This document shows, piece by piece, positions 1 to 10,399 of a stretch of DNA of 30,195 bases. This stretch comes from Evernia prunastri. Taxonomy: Eukaryota > Ascomycota > Lecanoromycetes > Lecanorales > Parmeliaceae. The notes under the pieces are model-generated. The model saw only the letters and a program-made list of their open reading frames with translations, did not search any database and had not been told where the DNA came from. The position numbers and the translations under genes were made by a program. Within the stretch, counting starts at the first letter, position 1; each line of letters opens with the position of its first letter. The stretch lies in assembly GCA_003184365.1 (NCBI GenBank), contig NKYR01000224.1:1-30195 (forward strand), written 5' to 3'.

Positions 1-111
1 CCTAACCCTAACCCTAACCCTAACCCTAGCCCTAACCCTAACCCTAACCCTAACCCTAACCCTAACCCTAACCCTAACCCTAACCCTAACCCTAACCCTA
101 ACCCTAACCCT
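1..111. repeat. Telomere, CCCTAA repeats
   Basis: About 18 head-to-tail copies of CCCTAA (TTAGGG on the minus strand) begin at the first base, so the window starts at a physical chromosome end with the G-rich strand pointing outwards. One unit is variant: base 29 is G, giving CCCTAG. The array stops at about 111, directly against coding sequence of a HET-domain gene. No known subtelomeric repeat separates the two. Confidence 0.98.
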
Positions 112-905
112 ACAGACGGTTTAGGCCTCCTGGACGGACCGTCCGGAGCATTGGGCTTCGCAAAGCGAACCTCTTGCCATATCCAGAGTCGCTTGAACCA
201 AAGTCTGTCTAGCAGCTTCTCTATGGATCGTAGGACAGATTTTGATCTCCTGAATGATAATGGCATCGCATTCCAGACAGGTTGGGAGTTACCCGACAGT
301 GGAATAAGCTGTGATGATCCCCAATCTACTCTCACACTAGAGCCTAGAGCACTCAATGCACGCATGGCCACATCGCTTGAAGCAAACTCGGGACCTAGCC
401 AGATAAGGACCGGGCTCGCCGAACGATAAATATCCGCCATTCGAGAGACTTGATGACCGCGCTCCGGAACATCCTGCTGGTCCACACAAATGGCATCTAT
501 CCACAGAACGCGGGGCCTGTCTTCATACCGTAGATACTGCAAGGCTTCCATGAGGTTCGAAGTCACGGCGAGTGTACGGTTTCCGTCGCTTTCCTCGATG
601 CGAATCTTGACAGACTTTTCGTTCGAGCCCCAAGCATAAGACAGAGCCTCGTACACTGGAGTTTGGCTCTCGGTAAGCACATGATTCTGGATGGTAACGC
701 GTACTTCGGACCCGAAGACATCGGGAAGAATGGTCATCAGCCGGATTTCGGAAGCCTCTATGTCTATAGCCGTATATCTATACGGGCCTAGGTCAAGAGG
801 TGAATCCCGCCTACGGCGAGAAGTAATCGCAGATGATGCACTATGCTTAGGGTGTTTCCGGTCACCCCTGATCGGCTGGTGCGAACGTTCCAAAAACGCT
901 TTCAT
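1..905 (-). pseudogene. HET-domain protein gene, 3' end lost at the telomere
   Basis: HET-domain proteins trigger fungal incompatibility and cell-death reactions. The minus-strand frame from ATG 905-903 is open with no stop to the chromosome end; an in-frame TAA lies four codons upstream of the ATG. About 264 codons precede the telomere repeats, then the frame reads leucine-glycine repeats. HET landmarks are in order: EIRLMTILP just before the domain, YEALSYAWG (about residues 85-93), LWIDAICVDQ (134-143), ERGHQVSRMADIYRSA (148-163), VLIWLGP (166-172) and WFKRLWIWQEV (236-246). The HET domain itself is therefore essentially complete, but the usual long C-terminal part is missing. Family assignment is confident from these motifs. 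Truncation by telomere addition is inferred from the direct junction. Whether the stub is expressed is unknown; without a stop codon the transcript would be non-stop. Confidence 0.9.
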
Positions 906-2039
906 GATGAGGAAGCCTTAGATACACTAGGTACTCTCTTAAGGTATTAGGCACTAGTGAAAAGTAGAACCCTAGGCCCAGATCATCCAGCCATGTCAAC
1001 GATGACGACAGGATGATCAAGATCAGAGCTGATATGAGATGTCTTGATGTAACGTTCGCAGCCGCTATTGATGCAAGGGTGTCCGAACTTGGTGCGCACC
1101 TCGAGTTCTTTAAAGAAATGGGGGATAGCAAGGCTGCGTCTAGGCAGAAACGACGTCATGTGAGTGTTCGCAGATACACAGCCCCACTCACCCCGAAAGG
1201 CTGAGAACCTAAGCCAAGACCACTCAGCGCTATCCTTTTTTCGATCTTGACCTCATGATATCACGATGTCAGAGTCTCCTCAAGCGGGTGCAAAGATGCT
1301 TGCATCTCTGCTATGATGTGTTCCTTCATCATCGGCATCATGAAATGCATGCGTGTTTCACTTGGCCATCAAGCGTTCGTGTCGTTCAGAAGTGGGTTCC
1401 ATGATGGAACGAGGACACCAATAGATCAAGCAACATATGCTCAGATGAGACGAGTACAACGCGACAGTGGTCGGAAATCTGAGGTCCTGGCATAATGGGT
1501 TCTGGTACGGGTACATGCATCCAAAACAATTCCACAAACATCCGAAACATTCCCATCAATTCCAAACTTTCTTTCATTCAAACAGTCTACCCCATTCGCC
1601 CCAAGCCCAAAGAGCCCTGCTGCCCTCGACCTTGCCAGCGCCAGAATGGCTGTCCTAACCCCTCGCATCGGCTCCTCATCCAGAAACGAGGCTCGCTGTA
1701 AGCAGTCCGATCAATTTTCGGCGCGCTTTGTTACTTGTTAGAAGAGACCTGTTTGAAGCGCCGCTCTCCGGCTGAGAAGTATTCTTTAACAAGCTTAAGT
1801 TTATAAAGGGTAGATGGTGGAATATAGCAATGCTGTAAGAAGGGCAAGAGAAGCGCGTTGAGGGGAGTCGATTTCGTGATTAAAAAATGGAATATCTATA
1901 TAAACTACTTAGGTATATGGATCTCAAGATTGTTGTTCGAATGGGTGGGTGAGGGGCGAAAATATTGGTTAGGCGGAGCGCTACACGATGATAATTGATG
2001 CACTTGATAGAGAGAAGAGGAGCACTGCATTAAATGATA
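906..2039. other. Subtelomeric spacer, no assignable gene
   Basis: Short open frames exist, for example plus 1013-1204 and minus 862-1131, but none has recognisable motifs. At 1646 an ATG follows a pyrimidine-rich, leader-like stretch (about 1530-1645). After about 17 codons a GTAAGC donor-like site appears, but no continuing exon could be found, so this may be the 5' stump of a lost gene. The segment 906-960 is the upstream region of the HET gene. Confidence 0.5.
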
Positions 2040-2207
2040 GTATGGAATTACTACATTAAAGCACAATATGAAACCACTATATTGAAGCTAAACACTACGT
2101 TGAAGATAATATGAAATCACTATATTTAAGGGCAACATGACAGCAGAGCATAGAATTATTATATTGAAGATTTGATATAGTAGTATAGCAGCATAACCAC
2201 ATTGAAG
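2040..2207. repeat. Degenerate tandem repeat, period about 41 bp
   Basis: Four to five imperfect units share a core resembling ATATGAAATCACTATATTGAAG. They start near 2040, 2066, 2108, 2149 and 2190; the last three intervals are 41-42 bases. The units vary by substitutions and small indels. It looks like an old subtelomeric minisatellite and no coding role is apparent. Confidence 0.6.
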
Positions 2208-2757
2208 CTCAGCAGAATATGGGCGGAGGCATGGCGACGGCGACGTGGAGGACTTAGAGGGTTTACAAAAAAGCTACACCAAGCTAGTGGACAAATGGAC
2301 TATACTGGCCTCAAATTTGAACATTCTATGTCTACACTGTGATATCTGGTCCACTGCTTGCATTGGGTACATGGCCCACCAAGAGTTTGCCGGCCGAGGT
2401 ACGAAGTTGAAGCCTTCGCCAAGGGTTCTGCAAAAAGGAGTATTGACTGATAAGCTATTTTGTGATATCATTGTCCTCTTGCTTTCGCATCTTTGTTCGA
2501 AATCATATTCGGATATCTGTAAGCGAAGGCGCATAATGTCTGTCGCTCTTACACCGTTTCCCATACCGCAGGAATGTGTACTAAAGTCGTTCTCGTATCA
2601 GAGGGGATCCCGAAAGCCAAGAAACCCAGGAACATACCTTGCTGGAAGGTGTTTTGGCAACACTCTCGCTCAAGAGTTGAAATCTCGTCCTTTGGGTACC
2701 ACCAGCACCCAGGGAAAGCACTTCCACCTTCCCGGGAAGAAAAGGTTCCGACGGCCA

Positions 2758-2964
2758 TCAAAGCGAAGGCGAGAATGAGGCGCCTGGAGTAAACAAGCCA
2801 AGACTAGCCACGGTGATGAGAATATCCGCTCCGACCACCAAAGGAATGATCCAGGGCGACAGTTTCCCGTAGAAAATGAGCACGCAGACGGCGGGGGCTA
2901 GAATAATCAGAGTAACGAGGAAAAGACCGAGGACAGCGAGAGCGACAATGGCTTCGGGCGACAT
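2758..2964 (-). CDS. Possible small two-helix membrane protein, 68 aa
   Basis: An ATG-initiated frame encodes 68 residues with two strongly hydrophobic stretches (about residues 4-31 and 39-57) joined by a short YGKLSPW turn. The codons are GC-rich and look coding compared with the flanks. Upstream on the minus strand a GTGAGT...CATCAG pair (about 3028-2976) could be a 5'-UTR intron. The stop overlaps the start of another minus-strand frame (2549-2761) with a GTATGT donor-like site, so a larger spliced gene is possible. No family was recognised. Confidence 0.4.
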   Translation of the reverse strand: MSPEAIVALAVLGLFLVTLIILAPAVCVLIFYGKLSPWIIPLVVGADILITVASLGLFTPGASFSPSL

Positions 2965-3780
2965 TCTAGGGGGCTGATGTCGTGATACAAGGGTTTAATA
3001 AATTGAGTGATAAGACTCACGAGAAGAGTTGCGATCTAACTATGGTGAGAGTCTGTAAGAAGCGGGAAGTTAATTTATAAAGCGACTTAAAACAATAAAA
3101 AGATAAAACGGTCGTAGTCGTAGAGCACAAGTGTTAGAAGAGGATTTTTAGTTCTTAAAGTACGGTAGTAAGCGATAGATTTCCACGCGCTCTAAAGGAT
3201 TATGAAATGCAGCCATCTCGTCTCGAGCGACAAGATACGAGATGTTTCATCCTTACGGCTGTAAGATTGAGTTGCGATGAAATTTGAATAAGAATGACAA
3301 TCCGTTTGCTTATCATTTTACTTCGCCGCCTACTCTGAAACTCGGGTCCGTGGGGCAATGCGAATCCAACGTAAGCTTTGAGTGCTGCAAGGTAGGGGCG
3401 CTGTGGCGTACGTTACGAAATTACACCGAATTATGTTGTAGAAACAAAGAATCTCGAGCCGTGAAGGATTTTGATTTTTCGACTTAGCCGCTCGAAGGGT
3501 TGCATTGTTTACTGTCGGAGGTGCCGACAGAAATAGGGCAAGTGTAGTTTACAGCTGACTCATCTTGCTTCATGACTCGGCTGGTGGCAGTCGAGTAATA
3601 ACCACAGCCCTACTCCGTACAGCTCCTCCAGAGAGTCTCCGGCAATGCAAATTGTAAGTCACCTTACGTCTTGTTACGTATTATCCCGTTTATAATATTA
3701 GATAAAGCCATTATAGATTGTATTCTATAAGCTCGAAATGTATAAGATATTTTCTTGCTGAACTTGTTGAACTGTCTAGG
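2965..3780. other. Intergenic, nothing assignable
   Basis: Mixed composition with several stops in all frames. A short hairpin-like TGTCGG...CCGACA lies near 3511-3527. The plus-strand frame 3284-3487 shows no family motif. Confidence 0.5.
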
Positions 3781-5308
3781 TCAAACATGTAAAGCGGGAC
3801 GCCCAAATCGAGTAAACCAGTCCGAGTTGATAACATCTTCGATGGTCGCTCGCTTTGAGGGGTTGTACTCAAGCATAGACCTTAGCATCTTCTCCAGCGC
3901 TACGGATTCGTCCGGTGAAAAAATTGCGTCGTCCTCTCTTCCCATCTGTTGTATCCGCAGAAGCAGAGGTCTCGACTTCGGATCATGGCAGCGTTCCATA
4001 TCTGTTCTCCAAGCGCCATCCCAATGAAAGAAATCGGCCCTCGCTAGCCACGACTTCCACCAGTACTCAGGGAGAATACCCAAGCAGCTAACCATCTCGG
4101 CGATAACGTCATCTTTGTCCGGCATAAAACCCTCAAAGAGCGGCCGCTCGCCAAGAATCTCATAAAGAGAACAGCCGAGAGTCCAGACGTCCGCTGAGCT
4201 TCCTATCGAATTCTTTGAAAAGCTAGCTTCAGGAGGGAGAAGTAAGACCGGAGTCGAAAGCTCGTGCCGAGATTCAGCTCGCTGAAGCCAAGCTTCGCCG
4301 AAATCAGAGATCAGGACGTGCGGATTACATATCACGTCACTAGGCGTCACGAGCTCGGCAGGCTTCACAGTGTAGGAAGGAACTTCGGGGCCTAGAATGG
4401 CGCCGTCGGTCCTTGCTATTGGAGTTATCAGAGGCTGTCCGAAGCGCTGATAGATTTCGTCGATAGATAAAGAGTCTATATGTGGCAATCGTAGAAGTAG
4501 GTTTCTGACATTCAGGTCTTGTCGAGACAAAGATGGCGCCCGTTAGAACCGTTGATGCAGAATTCATCCGAGATTGAGCTGACATGGCTTCTTCCCGGAA
4601 TAGCTGATTGGCTTTCGTTCAGCCGTCGGAGAATCTGACCTTCTAGACTTGATCCTGAAGCCTCCGCTACGATTATCTTGATGGCCACGTAGCGGCTCAT
4701 GTGCCGATCTTTTGCAAGCCAAACAGTAGAGTAGCTGCCAAAGCCAAGTTTGTGCACAATCTGATAACGACCGCCAGAGTATTCATCCTGAATATGTACC
4801 GGATGATAGCCTCCTCGATGATATCCTTCAAGGTCTTCGACGTCTTCTTGCCACTCGTACGTAAGATCGCCCGGAGACCTTGATTCCGAGGGTATGGCTG
4901 GAACCGAACGAGACGTTGTGAGTACTGAGAAAGGTTTGGGCGATCGAAAGACCTTGCGAAGGTTACAGGGGCGCTTTCACTTGAGGTAGATGAGGGATAC
5001 TCACCCTTTGCAGTGTTAAAGGACGACGGCAGTGTCCAAACAAGTAAGCTCGCATTGGTGCTGGGCACGTTCAACTTCCGGAGGCTACTTAGAGGTCCTG
5101 CATTCTTCTCTTTTCCAGCCGGCGCCGCGGCAGCAGATAGGTTTAGAGCTTGTTCATCGATATGAACAGCACGGGCGGCGGATTGAAAGTGCAGAACGGT
5201 TGTCTCACTAACAAGATGGCGCGGGGCCGATCCCGGTTCAGGGCCAAACCTTGATCTTATATCGATCGCATAGCATAGCAATTTTTCCATCAGTGTTAGG
5301 CTCTTCAT
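3781..5308 (-). pseudogene. SRPK-like protein kinase, internally deleted and frameshifted
   Basis: Fungal SRPK-like serine/threonine kinase. Exon 1 would be 5308-5005. An 80-bp intron (5004-4925, GTGAGT...CTCAG) then joins in phase to the kinase frame. Next come the family landmarks EDVEDLEGY, GGYHPVHI, the glycine loop LGFGSYSTVW (about 4748-4719) and the VAIK lysine (codon 4679-4677), ending at the strand-5 region RHLCL. There the frame breaks, at about 4535-4525, and coding resumes in another frame at the catalytic loop (DLNVRN), followed by DFG (about 4305), PPEA, the ADVWTLGC helix and a normal C-terminus with stop at 3781. The hinge and helices D-E, roughly 60-70 residues in the family, are missing. 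No GT-AG intron fits the gap, so a genomic deletion is the simplest reading. The aspartate of the catalytic loop and DFG remain, but a fold lacking that segment should be dead. The exact start is uncertain; M7 at 5290 is an alternative. Confidence 0.8.
4925..5004 (-). other. Intron 1 of the kinase pseudogene
   Basis: Donor GTGAGT at 5004-4999 and acceptor CTCAG ending at 4925. Removing these 80 bases joins a phase-1 exon end (G at 5005) to TA at 4924-4923 and brings the N-terminal frame into the kinase frame, which otherwise has an in-frame TGA upstream. Confidence 0.65.
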
Positions 5309-5633
5309 TCCTTTCCATCCTTTTCAGAATCATAGCATCCTTTCCCACCCGTTCGCACCTATCTGTAGCCTCACTTCCCTCCAAGTCCAGCTGGAAAAAC
5401 CTGGGGGCTCTCTTAGCACTGAGTGTTCTACATATACCTCTTCAGGGAAGCTAGCCCCGGGTTTGAGACTCCGCAACAGCGTCTACACGATTTAAGAGCT
5501 TTCTATTGTGTCATCCTGAATACACGCAGATCCCAACCCGGTTATGCAGCAACGCCGCGGGTTGAGGAGGTGTCAATCGAAAGCTACCACATAGCGAAAG
5601 CTTTCCTGCCCTTACGCCCAAGTCGAGAAAGAC
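5309..5633. other. Spacer between kinase and PKS relics
   Basis: The region upstream of the kinase start contains pyrimidine-rich plus-strand stretches. A plus-strand frame (5423-5761) is open but has no family motif. I found no convincing upstream part of the PKS relic here. Confidence 0.4.
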
Positions 5634-6060
5634 ATGGCGCGCATCAAAAGCTCAGACTCCCCCGAAGTTTTCCGCACAAAGGCAATCTACGAGAAACTCT
5701 TCCCGAAGGTGATGACTTACTCAAGCATGTATCAGGCAGTGCAAACTATAAGCATCACTGATGATGGAACCGAAGCCTTGGCCAGCGTCAAAATTTCAAT
5801 TTCCGAAGTCACTGCAGGAACGAACTTCGGGAATAGCTCAATACTTATGGATGTGCTTCTTCACGTCACCACGATCCTCGGTGTAGCAATGAAGATGTAT
5901 ACATATGCAAGGAGGTCAAGTAAGCTTGACTCTTGAAGTCTCCGATGAACGCTTTCGAGGTATTTCCTGAGCATTTCAAGTCTACAGCACAAACACGGAG
6001 ATGATTGATGGAAATGCATTTATCGCTAACGCAAACGCTATACTCAAACGAAGCAACGTA
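5634..6060 (+). pseudogene. Relic of a non-reducing polyketide synthase (product-template domain)
   Basis: The frame 5634-5936 encodes 100 residues. From about residue 17 it follows the second half of a fungal NR-PKS product-template domain: KLFPKVMTYSSMYQAV, then DDGTEALASVKIS, then a SSILMDVLLHV segment matching the family's HP-x-F-MD-x-LLHV aspartate region. The product-template domain directs regiospecific cyclisation of the polyketide chain. After about 5910 the similarity shifts frame (FQVY..., FIANANAI near 5970-6050), with an in-frame TGA in between. No ketosynthase, acyltransferase or acyl-carrier motifs are visible nearby. A full NR-PKS exceeds 1500 residues, so this is a small fragment. 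A short unrelated gene is the alternative, but the motif order argues against it. Confidence 0.6.
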
Positions 6061-6633
6061 ACATCGATTTGCAGTACAGTCTTACTCGTCGTCTGCCCCT
6101 CCGCGCAACTCGAAAGGTGTGACCAAGCACGCTAGAATAACCAACCGAAGAGACAATTGTCTGTGAGACGACATTGTCTGTGTACTGCAGGCCATGTCAC
6201 ACCATATTACGCGACGAAGCCCAAGCTATGAGTAGCCTCACCGTGTGCATGCGTGAGAACAGTAACGAACTGCGATATGAGAGGCGACCGACTAATCCCA
6301 AGACCTGCTGTTGCGAAAGGCGAGCGACTTATAGCAGATAAAGATAGGGAGAATCTCGCCAGTGGAAGAACAGAGTGATGAAAGAATCTAATATCAATAT
6401 GTACAATGAGGTTCATTCACCACAAGAGCCTTTCGTCTTCTCGCACAAGGAATTATGGTATCTCCCCCCGTTCTTGCGCTATACAACGGACGTTTCAATC
6501 AATCCTAGAACGCACTTACTTTGTCAACGCATTAGAGCTCGCAGTGAAGCGCAGGGAGAAAAACAGGGGAGCTGCCTGTCTTCAAGCGCTAGATTATCGT
6601 ATACACTACTACTGCGGGAGGTCACGGCCCGGT
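6061..6633. other. Intergenic, nothing assignable
   Basis: No frame with family motifs on either strand. The right part is the downstream region of the PTR2 transporter gene. Confidence 0.45.
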
Positions 6634-8626
6634 TTACGCCTCCCCAGCAGCCTGACCACCATAACTCATCTGCCGACCCTTGAAAGAACTCTCGGGGATG
6701 AAGTTCATCTTATCCTCATCCGCATCTAACTTGCGGTGTGCGGCCCAGAAGCCGATTCCACCGACTGCGGCCAAGATCGAGATGATCATGTAGTTCCAAA
6801 CCAGGAGAGGGTCGGCGGAGAGGGAGACGAATGCTTCCCCAATGGCGTACGAAATGGCGCTCATGAACAAAAATACCGCCGTGACGAAGGAGCGCATGTT
6901 CTTTGGTGCTTTGGTGAATGCGTACTCGAGACCGGTGATGGAGGCGAAGATCTCGGAGAAGGCGATGAGGAGGTAAGGAATCGTTTGAACCCAGACGTTG
7001 ATGGGAGCGGGACCGGAGCAGTCCGGGTCCGAGGGATATTTACCGCAAGGACCGAGTTTGTAAATGTAGTACTGGGTTACACATGCTGCGATCATGGAAA
7101 GAGCAGAGGTGACGAAGCCCCAAGCGATTTTCTTCAACGGCGTGAAGCGAATGCCTATGCGTTCGAGGCCGGGGTAGATGAAGAGATCACAGATGGGGAT
7201 GAAGATGATGAGAGCGATTGGGTCAATGTTGTTGATGAGATCGTTAGGAGCACCGTGGAGTTCCATGGTTGCGGCTTGAGAGACTAGGTTGTTGGTCATT
7301 TGGTTGTAAGCGAGCCACCATACCGGGTACCAGAGGAAGACAGTGCAGGCTTTGAGTCCTCGTCGGACTTCATCGACCCAGATATCATCAAAGGTCATCC
7401 AAGCAGGTTTGTTCGACCCTAGACGACTTGGCTTCACGGATTCCCAAAAGTCGTCTGAGCGCATGTTCTTGACACTGTGGTAAGGAAACCGGTCAGCTTA
7501 GCTATCGACAACAATTCTGTGGAAAACATCGATCACTTACGTTGTGACGGGATTGAGAGACCAGCGACCCTTCATGGCAAACCCCCAAAGCTGAAGAGCT
7601 TTGGCGAGTACGGAGCCAGTCGGTGCTCGCTTGGCGTATTTGTTGCGCATGAGAAACATGATGGTTGGGCAACAAAGGAACAAAGAAGTTGGCAGGACAA
7701 ATGACAACCAATACCCAACGTATTTCTCTGCATAAACCATGCCGATCTGGCCGACCAAAGCGCCCACGTTGATCATGAGATAGAAATACATGTAAATTCG
7801 CGAGATGGTCATTGTTGGATCGACAATAGTCCGTTCACCGCTTTTCTGGATCTTGATGTATTGTTTTGGGTGCTTCGATTCGTACTGCTCGGCAATGAGT
7901 GGAGAAATGTTGGGTTTGAATCCTCCGACGCCGATACCGAAGATGACCAGACCAATGGCGAACGCGGCGATGGATCCATTCGGGTGGGCGATGACCGAGG
8001 GGATAGTGGAGATGATGAGAATGATGTGACCGAGGATCGCGATGAAAATGGAGATCTGGATGGTCTTGTACCGCCCCCAGTACTGGTCGGCCATGTATGC
8101 ACCGACTAGGGGCATGAAATAGGCCCACATGGAGTTGAAAGTGGTCAAGCCGGTGGATGCTCGCTGACCCAAGCCCAAAGCACCGGACTGTCCATCGGTC
8201 CCGGACGAACCAGTGGTTGATCCATCGGGGAGAGGGTTCTGGATGAAATTGACGACTAAGATTTTTACTCAGTCTTCGGTGATGGCTAACATTGTGGATG
8301 AAGCTAGACGCTGCGCACGACTTACAGACTACCGTGGTCCCATAATAAGAGAATCGCTCGCAAAGTTCGACAAAAGCAATGGTATAAGCGCTCCATGGAA
8401 CGGTACCGCAGACACGGCGCAGTGTCTCGACTTCGTCGGCGGTGGGATACTCTTCGCCATCGGGACCTCTGATGGAGTCGTCGGATGTGTAAGCGGGCTC
8501 GTCGATGAAGAGGGTCTTCTCGTTCTTCTCATTGATGAGTCCCGGTGCGGCAGGAACGTCTTGCACTTGAGGCGCATTGGCCTTGGCCACCTCAGCCAGG
8601 TCGAGTCCAATAGGGCCACTCGTCAT
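6634..8626 (-). CDS. PTR2-type peptide transporter (POT family), 618 aa
   Basis: Proton-coupled di/tripeptide uptake across the plasma membrane. Three exons on the minus strand: 8626-8326, 8255-7541 and 7474-6634. Both introns (8325-8256, 70 bp; 7540-7475, 66 bp) have GTAAGT donors and AG acceptors, and all phases agree, giving 618 residues, normal for fungal PTR2. The start is the ATG of MTSGPIGLDL, since no other upstream Met fits the family N-terminus. Visible landmarks are FVELCERFSYYGTTVVF in the first helix, MADQYWGRYKTI (first PTR2 signature region), FYLMINVGALVGQIG (second signature), the AFSEIFASITGLEYAFTKAP segment in the C-terminal half, and about twelve hydrophobic helices. A charged N-terminal extension of about 70 residues is cytosolic by family analogy. 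No lesions were seen. It is the best-preserved gene of the left half. Confidence 0.95.
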
Positions 8627-9843
8627 GATTGTGGAAGGATGATTGTCGCAGACGCTAAAAGAAGGGATTGAGAATGAAGGAGAGGAGAGGGGGAGAAGTG
8701 AAAGGAGGGAAGGGGAGGGGTATTTAATGCAGGGTTCCAGCTGCAATGCAATAACATGTGGTGCCACTGCAAGAGGGGTGGTAATGTCGATCTGGGAGAG
8801 GACTGATTGGCAGGGAGGCGGGGGAGTCCGAATTCTCCCACCAGTCACAGAGGTTTATCGGGCAGAGGGGTTTGATCGCCGCCTCGCCCGGACACGAGCT
8901 TGGTGCAGGGTTGGTGTGGTCTTGGCATATGCGGAAAGGAAGCTGGTCAAAGATTAGGTTAGTGAAGATTAGTGGAAAGGATGATTGGATTTCTCTTACT
9001 CCGTAGTAAAAAGCTTTAACCGAGGAATGACAAGCACCTTCCGCATCGCGCTATCGCCCGTTACCAACTTATGCACAAACTCACGCCTCTTCATCCTCCT
9101 ATCCAATTAATACTCGTCCTTCTTTTCTTAACAATTTACGCTTATCATGCTCTACTCCATGTACCTAGGTATTTATATTTTCTGTCCGCACGGGTATCTC
9201 TTTCATCTTTGCATTTCTGCTCTCTTTCATGCTCACGCGACATGAGATGCGTGCATACATATATTCTAATTAGGTACGAGGATCCGCCATCGGCCGTCTT
9301 ACCTTGATCCATCCCGGCGGAGCGGATATAGTTATCGATGTAATGTAATAATCGACATGTGCCTCGGCTCCGTCTACCTATTGTGGCCTTTGAATTTATT
9401 TCTTCGTATTGCACCTCCGAAGCTACATGATCATCCATCCTATAAACTGACTTAGATATATCTTACTTATATCTTATCAAGAGTATTCTTTGAAAGCCGA
9501 GGAAGGATGATTAAAGTATCCTTATCATTATTGGTATCAACCTAAGTACTCTACCGGATTGCCCCACGCTCGCATAATTCTAACCGTGAACTAGTAAATC
9601 GATACGACTAGACTGACCGACGCCCGCTCCGCTAAGGATGTTTAAAGATGCACACTGCGGCGAGAAAGTAAGATTATCTTCTAGAACAATGTCTTGGCAC
9701 GGCCCCGCCCCCCAAAAAAAATTGAAGCCGCGATAGGAGTATCAATACGACTGAGACCGTTGCCAAGCAGCAGACGCTCTTACATCAATACCTTTTTATA
9801 CAATACTATCAGACAGGGTCAAGTGTCTTCTGACTTAGAGTAG
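8627..9843. promoter_or_regulatory. Upstream region of the PTR2 gene
   Basis: On the minus strand the leader is strongly pyrimidine-rich (8670-8720), with a TATA-like ATTAAATA at about 8728-8721, some 100 bases before the ATG. GATAA motifs (TTATC on plus) occur at 8855-8859, 9142-9146, 9332-9336, 9474-9478 and 9522-9526. They could be sites for a nitrogen-responsive GATA factor, as known for fungal peptide transporters, but such a short motif is expected by chance. No gene was recognised in the rest of the interval. Confidence 0.35.
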
Positions 9844-10399
9844 TCAAGGTCTAGGTGAATCCCACCAAAGTCTGAACACACCAGCCACGAGCCAATAAAT
9901 GTACATCTCATCCAAAATTCTGATTCGACGCGGCCATTTCAAAGATCGACACACCTTAAATGCTATTTCTGCGCTGTACTTGGAGTTGATAGAACTCGCA
10001 ACGCTGAGGTCTCGTTCAATCTGCAGGTATAGGCATCTCTCAAACAATATAACGCCCTTTCTGCACACCCTTTCTTTTATGCCCTCTCTTCACGGTCAGC
10101 CAGAGTGCACAAGCTGGCAGCTCTGATAGAGACCACTCTTCCGGCTACCACTCCAGTAAGTGCTCACCCATGGCTATACCTTCAGTCTGTTCCACTGCGG
10201 AAGACGAACGCTCAACCCCGTATTTTGGTTTAGCCTGCCATCAATTGCAAGACCGAGCGACGAGCGAGGGTGGGCAGTACACGGTGTTCTGCCACTGATT
10301 CTTCGTGAATCAGCGTATGATGATCTGAGCCTGCCAGTACCGAAGTGAAACAGTGGTGCTTGCCCAGCGCGGAGAACACGCATCCCCAGACTCTAATGC
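9844..10399. other. Intergenic, nothing assignable
   Basis: Several short open frames (for example minus 9844-10068) lack motifs and coding-like continuity. Confidence 0.4.

Noticed and set aside
151..429. Plus-strand open frame of 92 codons
   Set aside because: It is the antisense shadow of the HET-domain frame, starts at TTG and has no motif.
2245..2778. Plus-strand open frame of 177 codons
   Set aside because: It begins at GTG, has no family motif and overlaps antisense to the better-looking hydrophobic minus-strand frame.
7835..8848. Minus-strand 337-codon open frame overlapping PTR2 exons
   Set aside because: It reads through intron 1 in the wrong frame and starts in the leader. The PTR2 splice structure explains the region.
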